A DNA stretch of 64,000 nucleotides from Sapria himalayana (taxonomy: Eukaryota; Streptophyta; Magnoliopsida; Malpighiales; Rafflesiaceae): the NCBI GenBank assembly GCA_029783825.1, contig JAREIK010001332.1, forward strand, positions 1,335,314-1,399,313. The letters run 5' to 3'. A program made the position numbers and the translations under genes. The first letter of the stretch is position 1. Every line of letters begins with the position of its first letter. Of this stretch, positions 12,122-23,683 are shown piece by piece. The notes under the pieces were generated by a model. That model searched no databases. It was not told the DNA's origin and saw only the letters and a program-made list of their open reading frames with translations.

Positions 12122-13536
12122 ATTTATATTCATAGTTGATAGACATACTATAGATTTCAAATGGAATGACTTCGTAAAAGATTATTGGCATAAAGAAGAT
12201 GAAGAAGATGATAAACTATATGTAATTTAGAGTGAATAAAATAATACAAGTGAATTGAGGAAGAATACTATTATATAATCATGATATTTTTTTTTATGTT
12301 ATAACTTTCTAAGCAACAAATTCAACCCATCCTAGAAATGTTAAGGAAGAGATTAAAATGACAAAATTCTTAATTCAAGAACATATTGAAATTTTCAATG
12401 GAATTTTAATGATTATAAAAAAAATATAAGCGAAGGAAAGTCTATGGATAAATGTAAAATTATTTGAAGAGAAAGATGAGGTAGAAATAATAATCAATCA
12501 ACATTAGAAAGAAGATGAAGAGATAATTATAGAAACATAAAAAGTAATGACTTTTGAAGAAGTGTAGACTTTATATGAAGAATCTATGAAAGAAGTCATG
12601 CCAAAAGGCAAAGATGCAACATTGATGATGTAGAATAGTAGAAGCTCAAAAAAGAATCTATGATATATTCCAAAACTATGACAAAAAAAAGATCTAGAGA
12701 TCAATTTATGATGTTGCAACTTCACAACAAGTCATGGCCTCATCAAAGGTGAGCACAAACAATGATAACATGGCATTTCACAAAGTCATGGTATCCACTG
12801 AAGAATATCTTAAAAGAAATACTCTGTTAGATGGCTTGATGATGAATAATAATTTATGAAGACAAGCATACAAAAAATTATACTAAGAAGCTTGCATGTA
12901 CTGCTAAAATTACCAATTGAATTGGAGATTTGAAATTGGTTGAGCTAAGGATATTAAACATAGTGTTGCTTGGGAAGCAACACAAGAATTAATTTTTACA
13001 GTGTGATGTAATAAATTTTTTATGTATACATGAACTCAAATACTTATATATTATAGATACTCAAAAAGAATTCGTGACACTCATGCCCAATCATGATTTT
13101 TTCTCTATATAGGTGAAATCATAACAATGCACATAGTCAAATTCAACCATGACTTTCTTTTAAGTTAAAGGTAGTCGTGGAACTCAAACTCAACCATGAC
13201 TATCCTTTTAAAATAAAAGTCATGACAATGCACAAAGTTATGGAAAAATATTGATTAGCTATGACTTAACCCTAACGTGAAATAAAATACAAACTATAAT
13301 TTTTGCGAAATCATTTTTTCTTTTTCTCCACTCCAAAAAAAGTCATTATGACTCCATTATTTTGAAGATCTAAGCTACCATGAAAAAAAATATTGATTTT
13401 AAAGCTAAGGAAAAGAAGAGAGGAGACTAAGGTGAGTCGTAAGGCCAAAGGCAAGTGACATAAGCAAACGACTACCAAGATTTCCTCCAAATTCATTATA
13501 CCTAATTGATTTTTCTTATAGAAATGGTAGGAGATG
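12122..13536 (+). mobile_element. Gypsy (Athila-like) 3' internal region and partial LTR
   Basis: Decayed plus-strand LTR-retrotransposon sequence without intact frames. The recognisable sign is at about 12945-13000. There a TTAAACA...GCTTGGGAAGCAAC stretch resembles the non-coding segment that lies between pol and the 3' LTR in Athila-type elements. The same signature occurs reversed at about 20070-20110. From about 13040, repeated phrases around GTCATGAC resemble the LTRs described at 17524-19815. It is cut by hAT copy E at 13536. Confidence 0.5.
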
Positions 13537-16500
13537 TAGAGGTGTCAAATAGGTTGTGTTATGCTAGCATAACCATTTTTAGGTGGCCCAGTTAGTCTAC
13601 CATGTCATGCAGGGAACTACCTAGTATGGAAATTGTGTCATGCATGCCTGGTATGACATGACTTGTATTTTCCCTAGCCAAGCACGACATGACTGACACA
13701 AGTTCAGGTAGAATCATGCCTTTTGTTTTGTGCTAGTACATTTTGGGTTGTGCCAGATCATGCTAGTTTTTTGGGGAATGGCATCTCACCATGGGCACCA
13801 TCCACCATCATTAGTCACCACGACAGGCACCATAATAATGAATTAAATAAATATTTTAATTTATATTTGTAATTTGTAAGTACAATGCAGTTAAATTAAA
13901 AATTGAAAAAAATATTTTATTTCAAAATTCAAACAAAGATCCATCATCTAAATAAAAAAATAAAAAACAAAAATAATAATAATATAAAAAAAATATAATC
14001 ATAAATTACAATGCAATTGTATCATTTGAAATGAAAATAAATGATAACATAATAATTATAAATAAGGACAAAATCAAAAAATACAATCATCATTCCCAAC
14101 GAAAATTAGTATTTATATGCAAATCATTTTCATCATCATATAAGCATTCGATGGTATCGCTAGTAGCGGCCTCAAGATCCTCCAAGTCCCATGAGTCATC
14201 ATCTACTAACAACTCATGTGCTTTTAGTCCAACTCTATCTTGGATGCCCAACCTTAAATATTTCTAATCCTTCATCCATGCAAGTCCCTCAATAATATCT
14301 AGTTATAGTCTTAATCTTTTATCTAAAATGATATTAACTACAATAGAAAAAGTAGACTCCAATGCTATTCTCAATACTAGAGGAATCACTAGATCTTGTA
14401 CCCTTTTAAATAGCATAGGATAGGTAGATTCATATAATTTTCATAATAATAAGATATCAATATTCTTATTATTGTTATGTAATAGGATTGAGCAGTAATG
14501 TATATCTAAGTACCAAGATAGTCCACCCTTATTTAATAGACCACCTCATCAATTCTATCTCACTAACTAAATGTAAAAGTCATTGTCACTGAATACAATA
14601 TCCATATCCATACTTAGAGCAAGGCTACAACTACTATTATAGCTAATGTCATAATATGTAAATAACTAAGTCAATTTTTTGTGAATGAACCCAACAGGTT
14701 GGTGTTCCTAGTTCATGCACATGGATGTGTATATCAAAACATTATCTACCCCTTTCACCTTAACTCTAAGATTTATGTAGATAGGTAGGCAAAAAAGAGA
14801 TTATATAGTAGATCAATACTTTATGTACTTAGATGCTATTTCAATAGTCATGACACTAAATGTAGGGCCACCTTTAAAATTGTTAAACATGTTATTAATA
14901 TTTCATATGCACCTAAGTGCGATGCAAGTCATATGAATGTACACAGATGAATATATATTCATCATGTCATAAAAAATTTTCAGGAATTTCATAAATGAAA
15001 TTTTTATATCCCAGTCAATGTCATCAATAATATGTTCATCACTATTATTATTGAAGTAGTTTGGTATCACATATTCGTATCCAACACATGAATTCAATAT
15101 CAAGTAAGTGTAATTCGAATGCCTCACATCCATTTAAAATTTCTATTTCTTTAGACTTCTAGATAAATATAGACTACCAAACTTTTATTGCAAACTAGGC
15201 ATTCTAAGATATTTTAGTAACTTTCTTATTTTTTTCTAATGCGGGATAAATAACCTTCATCCCCACTTGTACTATCAGGTAAATAAAGTGACTTATGCAT
15301 CTAATATGTAAAATCTCACCTAATAGTATGTCTTTAATGATCCTAACAAACATATTAATAGCCACTCTATAATTAGATATATTATCAAATATGATACTAA
15401 ATATTTTATTTTGAATATGATAATCTTTAAAGATTTTTAACATGCTCTCATATATAACAGGGCTATCTTAAGGATGGAAAATCCTATAAATTTCTAAAAT
15501 TTTTTTATTAAGTTTCCTCTAAAAAGTGAGCTGTGAGGCATGCAAATGATGCATCATTATATGTAGTTTAAATATCATATATCATGAACACCGCTCTACT
15601 ATATTTTTAAAATTTATTAATTATTATTTATTTTCTAACTTATAATATTAAATTATGTCGTTCCTATATGTGTGCCTAAAAAATACAATAAGCAGGCTAT
15701 AAGTAGGTCAGCATGATATTGACTACCCTCAATTTCTCCAAAAATCTAATCAGAAGACCCTTGATGGTAATCAATTTAGCCATGTCTTCCCTTCCTAAAT
15801 CATTGTGGTATCTAAAAGAGGTCAAAGAAGCTACACTAGATCCATCTTCAAAGGCCCCACCACTTAGTTGGGCTTATCTTGGATCTAATGCTTTATATTT
15901 TTTGGCACATTGATTGACGTACCTCTTTATGTGGCCCATGCCAAATGTACTCCTACTTGTATATATATTTTTATAATATATACATTATGCTGATTCTTCA
16001 TCGATATCCCTAATATTTTAATTTTCTAATATGTTAAGACGAGTCCAAACTATAGATGTTATTCTAGTTTTTTATTTTTTAGGTATTTGAGTTTGGCTTG
16101 AGACTATGAGAGAAAATTTAGTTTTAGCCTCCGACCTTTTCAATAGGCTATCATTATTTTCTACATCTAAATTTATATTAATGTCATTATCATTATACTC
16201 ATTATTAGCCCTTTTTAAATGTCTTAAATAATTTATGTATATTTAAAAAAAAATAATATAAAAACCCCATGTTTTGAAGAGGAGAGAAATACAACCATAG
16301 CCCCCATCCCATAACCACACCACAAATAATAGAACACCAAGAAAAACTCTAATTTTCATTTAGCTTTATAAAAAAAATTTAATGCTTAGAGCTTAATGCT
16401 TTAGAGTTTAAAGAGAGGGAGAGTAGAGTTAGAGTAGAGAGTAAAAGAGAGGAGAGAGAGTTGAGAAAGGTAATAACCATTGTCCTACAACCAAAATGAC

Positions 16501-16896
16501 TGTCAAGCGAGAGGGGGGGGGGTGTGCACAATGCAACACCTAGGCATGCCTACTGTGTGCATTGTGCATGTTGGCTCGAATGACCTGCCACGCCCATGTG
16601 GTGGGATTGGGAAGAGTGGGCGTGGGCAAAGTGGATCATGTCTGCTTCCTGGTCCATGGACCTAAGTCATGGTTGCCATGCCCATGGACCGTGCCATTTG
16701 GGACAAGCATGTGTGTAATGCTTGGCATGACATGAGGCATGGTAGTCTCTAACCCAGCATAACATGAGCCATGCCTCGGGCTGACACGACCCAAGTCCAA
16801 TCATAGTTATGGATCATGTTGTGCTAGGGTATGCACAACTTAGTCAAGTCATACCTTATGTCATCCTTGGTCCACTTGACCTATTTGATACCTCTA
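13537..16896 (-). mobile_element. hAT copy E, complete decayed element
   Basis: A complete 3360-bp minus-strand hAT relic. Its ends are TAGAGGTGTCAAATAGG at 13537 and the complement, with one change, CCTATTTGATACCTCTA, ending 16896. The flanking 8-mers AGGAGATG (13529-13536) and AGGTAATG (16897-16904) agree at 6 of 8 positions, a decayed target duplication. The subterminal regions (13537-13780 and 16480-16890) carry CATGCC/GGCATG repeats where the young copy has CpG-rich forms. A GA-rich leader lies at 16390-16460. The insertion interrupts gypsy-like debris. Confidence 0.85.
14270..16080 (-). pseudogene. hAT transposase relic of copy E
   Basis: Minus-strand transposase relic from the BED-finger segment (about 15930-16000) to the dimerisation domain (about 14270-14560). 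The open scrap 14903-15133 contains the block with IDWDIKISFMKFLKIFYDMM; here the position of the second stop of the 29-kb copy is a sense codon. The scrap 15204-15443 covers the second-aspartate region (FDNISNYRVAIN). It is frame-shifted throughout. It is useful mainly as a comparison copy of the family. Confidence 0.8.
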
Positions 16897-17523
16897 AGGT
16901 AATGAATGCCTCCTATTCTAGCCAAGACAAGTTTTGTGGGTGAGCAGGATTTGGTGACTTTATTTTGTCTTTTAAATTGATAATAGAGAGAATAAATTGA
17001 GACCAATTTTGCACATGTGCCTATATGAAATGGGGAATCACGATGATCATGAGTGAGTTTTACTGTAATCTAAAAGATATGCAAGATAAGTAGTATTACT
17101 AATATGACTTTATAAGTGTGCTAAAACTCATAGTTAGCTGACACATTCCAAAAACCTAGTGGAGCAAAGATTTATTTCCCAATATAGCTTCATAAATATG
17201 TATGTGGGTCATATAAGTAATAGTATGGACATAAGTCCAAATATCAATCCCATAAAAATCTTTTTAACAGTTCGATCAATCAACAATGAACTAATAATTA
17301 TACAAGTTGAATATATATACTTTGTCTTCAAGAATATACTCAGACTCTAGAAAGGATTAACATACTTTTATGTGAAGATGTTTCTTAGTGTTTGATCAAT
17401 ATTGTCTTTGTTTATTAAACAAAGAGTTGATTAGTATGGGAATGTCCATGACTTTTGGCATATTAGGTGGCTATCATCCATTGGACTACCACTATTAAGG
17501 ATGATTCTCTCATATTTATCTAA
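16897..17523. other. AT-rich gypsy-like debris, no gene
   Basis: Sequence between hAT copy E and the left LTR of the minus-strand gypsy element. It is presumably the right-hand remainder of the retroelement debris that E interrupted. I see no coding motif. The short open frame at 17159-17350 has no recognisable domain. Confidence 0.4.
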
Positions 17524-19815
17524 TGTGACTATGTTGCTCCTAATTTAATCATCTAGGCAAAATCTCAAATACTTGTAAATGAGAGTATCTTATTATCTAA
17601 GATCCACAAGTGCACTGATCATATAAGTAGTATAACTTACTTTCATCAAGATAATGATCCCACAAAAAAAATATTAGTAGTTTAGTTATTCAAAAAAAGA
17701 CAATCCATTTTTAGTAAAATTGATATTTAGATTATTAAATAATCTTAGGTGCTTGGTTTGTTCATTTAATATATATGATGTCAATAAGTTAGTTGACATA
17801 TTTTGTTCATTTAATATATACACGGTAGTTGTGACCATTGAGTCCTTCCCAATAATAGTCTTTTCATAGTTGTCCCCTCTATATGTTACCACTATACAAT
17901 AATTCATCCTTACATGAGAGTCATTCAAAACCTCATACCTTTTAGACAACTTTGTTAACTACCTTTGATGGTTACTTCATATGCATACAATTTTTCTCTA
18001 GCCCCTATTGTCATAAATACTGATGATTTATATGGTTTGTCAGTGTTTGTACTCTTGGATTCATAAGTTTCATAATAGCATAATTAACATATGGTTTTCT
18101 CAGGTTTAACCTTTGAGAACCATACAAGTAAAAGTAGGTCAGAAGGTCTATCACTACCTTAAGAGTCACAACATACTCTCACATATCCCAAAGATTGCCT
18201 ATCACCGTCCTCCTCAGTAATGATGAAACTCTCACACTAAAGGTAAACCCATGGAAAAAATATTTTATACAACATATATCCCAATTGATAACTTATACCT
18301 CTAGGATATGTATATTGGATTAGGATGTAAAAACATTGGCAATTTCAGATTTGTAAGAATCAAATCTATGATGATAATCATACCCAAATTTTAAAGTTTG
18401 CCATATATGTTTATCTCATACATCACAATTAGATGGGTTGTCACAAACTTTTTATCATATGTATAAATGAGTCTCATGGTTTACTTATCACCATCCACCA
18501 CAACTTCACACAAACCAACCATTAGATGATTCTCTAATTCAAGTTCTATTTAATCATCATCTAGCAATATTTATAATATAAAATAATCAAACCACTAATG
18601 CATCCATAATCCAAACTATTAATGCATTCATAATCCAAACCATAATGCATTCATAATCCAAACCAATTACATAACATAATTTAAATTACAAAAACCCTAG
18701 AGCATGCTAATTTTATACAAATTCTCGAATCTATTACTAGAAAAAAAGAAATTTGATAGTTGTGCCATATAACTAAATGAATTAGCATAAGTCTTGTATC
18801 CATTGCTTTCTTGTAGAACTCTTAGAAAGTTTGAAATTTACCATATGGTTTGTAGTTTCCATGACATTACTTTTTGCATGAAGAAGATGGAGAAGAAAAT
18901 GAAAGAGTCGAAAATTAGCTTACTTTCATCTTTATACTCGCTCGACTTTGCATTGCACTAAGTTTCAAGTCATTAATTTCAGAAGAAAGTCATATCTTTG
19001 ACTTTTATCTCTTTGGTTTGAGGTCACAATATTAGAAAATGGTCACGATTCTATTTAACATATTGATCTTTTTGTAATACAAACTTATAATGCTGGTAAT
19101 GACCATAACTTGGGTTTAATCTATCTATAACACAAAATCATTATAATATGAAATGGACGAGGCTTCATGTCTTCATTGTTTGTAGTCTATAGAGGGTTGT
19201 GATGCTATAAAATGGTCATGAAGTGGAGATGGCTTAAGATATTGTTATTTAGTCAAGATGTTGTATGAAAGCCATGACATAAAAGTAACTTTTCAATTCT
19301 CTTTAGTGTCTGTGATGTTGTGAGGTGACGTTGTCAGTGATTGTGATACTGACTTTTTTTCCATCATATAACATAGTGTCATGGTGTTATTAAGATGTCA
19401 CATTATTTGTACTTGGCTTGTGCCTACAAGTCATGAATGTGTTTTCCTTTAAGGATAAGAGTCAGAGCTTTAAAAATAGTCATACTCAAGTAATATACTT
19501 TATAATATTGGATATCCCAAAAATCATGGCTTTGAATAATTGTTATGTCTTTGGCATGAGTACTTTTGGCTTTGTAATTATTTATAGCTAAATGAGTCTC
19601 ATCTTTGTAAAAATATTACGGCTCTAACTTGTGACCACCAAACCATATAAAGATAAAGTCTTAGATTTGTGAGGTTGGCCATGACCTTGAGTACTAGTGG
19701 AGCACTTGGTTATTATGATAAAGAATTAATATTGTAGCATTTAAAAATTACAAAGATAGTATGACTTGAGACCACCAAAATTTATAAAAATATTTGGTAA
19801 ACTAAACCTTGAACA
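17524..19815 (-). repeat. Left (3') LTR of Athila-like gypsy element
   Basis: Long terminal repeat of about 2.3 kb on the minus strand. Its outer end begins TGTGACTATG at 17524, matching 23684 of the right LTR. Its inner end is placed at 19815 because, on the minus strand, a purine-rich GTGTGGGAG tract directly precedes TGTTCAAGG. Homology with the right LTR runs through most of its length (for example 17690-17830 with 23870-23990, and 17880-18000 with 24070-24190). A short three-fold tandem of about 24-28 bp (AATGCATTCATAATCCAAAC type) at 18594-18665 is single-copy in the right LTR. The open frame at 17686-17949 is LTR sequence, not a gene. Confidence 0.72.
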
Positions 19816-21080
19816 AACTCCCACACTAAAACAATTACTCAACTCCAAGCAATAACTTTCCTCTCATAAAAAATAAATATGTACCATTATAATGTATTGT
19901 TATGACTAGGTTTGAGTATCTTAAGGTCTATGAATATATGAATAACTTCTAGTAGACATATTAATAGTCACGATGATGTTTGAGTTACCTGAATATACTT
20001 GTGGGTCATTGGGTGTGTATTTTTGTTTTGTGGTGGATATAGGTATTTATTACATTACACATGTAAAAAAATAAATTTCTTGGATTTTCTCCCAAGTAGT
20101 ACTATATTTAATGCCCATAGCTAATCTATCAGAATATTTTTAACTAAATTACCGATCTCATATGTCTATGCAATCTTTTCAGCATATTGTTTCATTTCTT
20201 TCTTGTTAGTCACTTCATTTAGTTTTTCTTCATCTATACTTATCTCTAAGGCTATTTCTTCATTTTATGTCATGACTTTAGCATTGGATCCACAAAGTTG
20301 TGGCAATAAGTACTACCACGACTTTCCCTTTGAGCTTTCCTTTTCTTTTTTCTTTTTGTGCCTCTAAAACACATCATTATGAATAGTCCCAGTTATATTT
20401 TGTAGCTTTTCCTTGCACTTTTATTTGTAACTCTAAAGTCTAGGCATTGTTCATAGTCATGGTCTTCTCTTTACGCTTCTGATGGACTGATTCATTATTT
20501 ATCACCAAATTCATGGTGCTTGGCACAACTATAACTTTGTATTCTCTCTTTCCTTTGTTATTTTCATTATATATCACCAAATTCATAGCATTGGGCATAG
20601 CCACAGCTTTGTATTCTATATTTCATTGGTCATTTTCATTCCTGTACACCAAATTCATGGTGTTAGGCATAGTGATGGCTTTGTCCTCTATTTTTTCTTA
20701 GTCATTTTCATTATGGAATCCCAAGGTTGTGGCATTGTGCACAACTATAGTTTTGTCTTTGATTTACTCTTCCATGATTTCTATCTCAACTGTATAAAAT
20801 TTCACACTTTTTTCATTCACCTTAAATTCTATTTTGTATATTGACTTCACTATGATAGCAACACAAGGTGTCATGGAAGTTATTTCGAACCGACTACTCT
20901 ATCTAGATTTCAACTTACATAAAAATAATTTCAACTAAGAATTGAAAACTAATATTTTTTATTCGACTTTGAACTCTGACTTTTGCAAATGCTTATCATG
21001 CTATTGTTGTCTTATTTTTATAAATGTGTCAGCTATTGTATTCTTCATTTTTCAACTCTTCTAATTCACTTATTTGTGAG
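19816..21080 (-). other. 3' internal region of Athila-like gypsy, non-coding
   Basis: Region between the integrase relic and the 3' LTR. On the minus strand, 20070-20110 carries the Athila-like segment in which a conserved CTTGGGAGaaaATCCAAG-type phrase lies downstream of a short GGCATTAAAT block. Athila elements often carry an extra frame here. Only frameshifted fragments and the tandem repeat at about 20505-20790 remain. Confidence 0.55.
20505..20790. repeat. About 71-bp tandem repeat, four degenerate units
   Basis: The phrase CACCAAATTCATGGTG recurs near 20505, 20576 and 20647, with a diverged fourth unit near 20717 (CCCAAGGTTGTGGCATT). Each is followed by a variant of GGCACAACTATAACTTTGTA and a pyrimidine-rich tail. 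The period is about 71 bp, not a multiple of three. Overlapping plus-strand open frames at 20513-20844 come from this repeat. Confidence 0.65.
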
Positions 21081-21089
21081 GTTCATCTT

Positions 21090-21750
21090 TTCTTTGCATT
21101 CTTTTAATTATAATTTAACTTTTTGATTGTTCATCATGCCTTATGTTCAAGTTCAACAAGTAAATGATTTGACTTCACAAATATAAGTCATTAGAAAGAC
21201 ATTCCCCATTGGTGTCTTGAAAGCCATTCCATGTGCCCATAATACCTCCTCCAAATTTTGAGACCAAACCTTCCTAGATAGATTGATTATTTTCTTCATG
21301 ATTTTTTATCAACTAATCAAGATTTATGCGTACCCATTTATTTGTGGATGATATGTGAATTCTTTCTTATATTTAGTTTCATGTCTTCCTACGTATGCTT
21401 CAAACATTCTATTGAAGATGTGACTTTCCTCATCACTTATGATACACCATAATGCTTAAAATTGAGGGAAAATATTTTTGCATTAGAATTTCAAAATGGT
21501 TCTCTCATCATTTTTTTGCACAACTACTTCTTCCATTCATTTTTATACATAATTGGCTACCAATTTAACATATTTTTTCCACAAGATACTAGAAAAGGGT
21601 CCATGATGTCAATACCATATATATTAAAAATTTTAATTTATAATATGTTGTTTAGTGGCATTTCATTTTGTCAAGATATACTTTTCCATCATTACTATTG
21701 GAAAAATCCACATCTCATGAAAGTATAATCTATGCTTTCATAATCTCCTC
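21090..21750 (-). pseudogene. Gypsy integrase relic (Athila-like)
   Basis: Minus-strand integrase relic. Near 21620-21690 the reading NEMPLNNIL...FNIYGIDIMDPF matches the conserved start of the integrase core, where D of GID is the first catalytic aspartate. Near 21190-21320 the reading SRKVWSQNLEEVLWAHGMAFKTPMGNV matches the C-terminal part of the core. Stops interrupt every stretch. Its order after RT and RNase H is the Ty3/gypsy order, which distinguishes it from copia. Confidence 0.8.
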
Positions 21751-21759
21751 ATTCAAAAA

Positions 21760-23120
21760 GTTTTTCTAAAATTTTTGCCTTTTTTATGTTGTCATATCTA
21801 TATTCCAATTATGATAAATGATTGATTATCACATTGTCATTCCATTTTTTATCTCTAATTTCAAGATCAAATCTTTGGAGAAGTAATATTCACCTTAATA
21901 TTTTTGGTTTAGTTTCCTTTTTCATCATCAAATTTCACACAACTGCATAATCCATATAACAACCACTTTTTCTCCAAGGATGTATGATTGAAATTTCTCA
22001 CGGAAGAAAACCACATCTAATAATTCCTTCTCTATCATTATATAATTTACTTTGAATTCATTTATCATATTACTTGTATAAAAGATTGTTGCAGAAAATT
22101 TATCCCACTTAAGTCCCAATATGGCTCCCAAGGCATATGAGGAATGATTCCTCCCATCATGGCAAAATCTAAATTATACTTTCAACTAATTTGTTTAGTT
22201 CTTCAAAAACTTCTATACATTCTTGATTAAAGTCGAAGATAATATCTTTCTCCAACAATTTACAAATAGTTTAATTGTTTTCAAAAAGGTTTGGATAAAT
22301 TTCCTATAAAAACTCAAGTGTATGAGAAAACATTTCACTCCTTTTACAATAGTAGGGTTAGGTAAACTTTTGATGATAGGTATATTTTCCTATGTAACCT
22401 TTCAACCCTATATATGATACTAAAAGTGCCAATATTATCTTTTCATTAACCATAAAGTAGAATTTTTCTCAAGTTAATAGAATTCTTTTCTTTACATATG
22501 TTTAACACATCGTCTAAGTTATGTAAAAATTCTTCAAAAGAATCTCCATAAACTGAGAAATTATCCATAAAAGTGAAGGTACCATATGAAAAAATAAATA
22601 TTGTTTACTTTTGATCTATATGATCAATCATGATTTGATTGTACCCTAAATAACCATCTAGAAAATAATAATAATAATGAAAAAAAATTCTATATAATAT
22701 TTGATCCATTAATGTGAAAAAGTAGTAGTTGTTCCCCATTCTCCTGTTCAACTTTTTATAATCATCACTTAAGTCGTTATCTAGTTGTCACTCACATAAA
22801 AATCACTTCAGCATCAGTTGTTTTCACTAATTTTACCTATCTTTTTTTTCAGTATAAGATGAATGAGGCTCACCCATGAGCTATCATATATTGCATAAAT
22901 AATATGTGCATTTAACCATTTGATCATCTTTTTTTTTACTATATTTTATAATGGGATTTAGCTATTGTAATTAAAGGTTCAATTATCAGCCTCATATCTT
23001 TCTCCATAAAAATTTTATGCATACATATTGATGGACTAACTCTTTTGATATTATCTAGTGATTAAGAGATAGCCATTTCATATTTTCTTATGAGATTCAC
23101 AACTTGGATCTCCATATTCT
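21760..23120 (-). pseudogene. Gypsy reverse transcriptase and RNase H relic
   Basis: Reverse transcriptase and RNase H remnants on the minus strand, in the order expected for gypsy. From right to left: a pre-RT linker near 23000-23110 (RKYEMAI..SLDNIKRVSPSICMHKIFME, typical of Athila/Tat pol); RT near 22360-22800 (KLNRRMGNNYYFF, DGYLGYNQI, YGTFTF, then MDNFSVYGDSFEEF); and RNase H near 21928-22131 (FYTSNMINEFKVNYIMIEKEL). The RT active-site region reads MDNFSVYG where the usual form is MDDFSVYG, so the second catalytic aspartate is Asn. Several stops and frameshifts are visible. Confidence 0.85.
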
Positions 23121-23656
23121 CAATTCACAATACTGAAATGATGATGATCTTTACTTTGTTGGCAATTTTTTATCCAAAGTCATAGCTCCATTGAAAATCA
23201 TGACCCTATCTATCAAATGATTTTTATTGAGTACTACATCATTTAAATTTGTTATGGATTTCATTTGCTTAGCCATGACATTGCTTTGTAATTCATCAAA
23301 ATCATCACTTTTGCATTTTCATTTCCCTACTTTTGTTGCCATCAAGCTCTTCCTTGGAGATTATACTTGGTGCTTCCTTCTCATTCTCTTTAGATTGTCA
23401 TTGATTTGTTGTTTGATATTTTTGTTGAGTCCCAAGTTATCAGATTAGAAAAGAGTACTAAAAAAGAAAAAGGAAAGAGAATACAAAAAAGCAAACAAAA
23501 CCAAATGCAATCATCCATGCTCAAACAAGCTAACACGACATAGCCTTAGATTTGAGAATATTTATTAAACATAATAATATCTAATATACTAATAAAAGAA
23601 TTATTCTTTAACAAGAATAATTATGTCAACAAAAGTTGACAAACTAAACTAAATAA
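23121..23656 (-). other. Collapsed gag/protease region of gypsy element
   Basis: Only about 0.5 kb separates the RT linker from the primer site, whereas Athila-type elements normally have 2-3 kb of gag and protease here. I infer a large internal deletion. Nothing in this piece gives a recognisable zinc knuckle or protease motif. The plus-strand open frame at 23227-23448 has no recognisable domain. Confidence 0.55.
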
Positions 23657-23675
23657 TCTCTGGCAACTGGGCCAA
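23657..23675 (-). other. Primer-binding site of Athila-like element
   Basis: On the minus strand this reads TTGGCCCAGTTGCCAGAGA. It matches the Athila-type primer site (TTGGCGCCGTTGCCGGGGA, complementary to a tRNA 3' end beginning TGGCGCC) except for changes mainly at the CpG positions. It lies directly inside the right LTR and so fixes the element's orientation as minus and the right LTR as the 5' one. Confidence 0.75.
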
Positions 23676-23683
23676 AAACTCAT

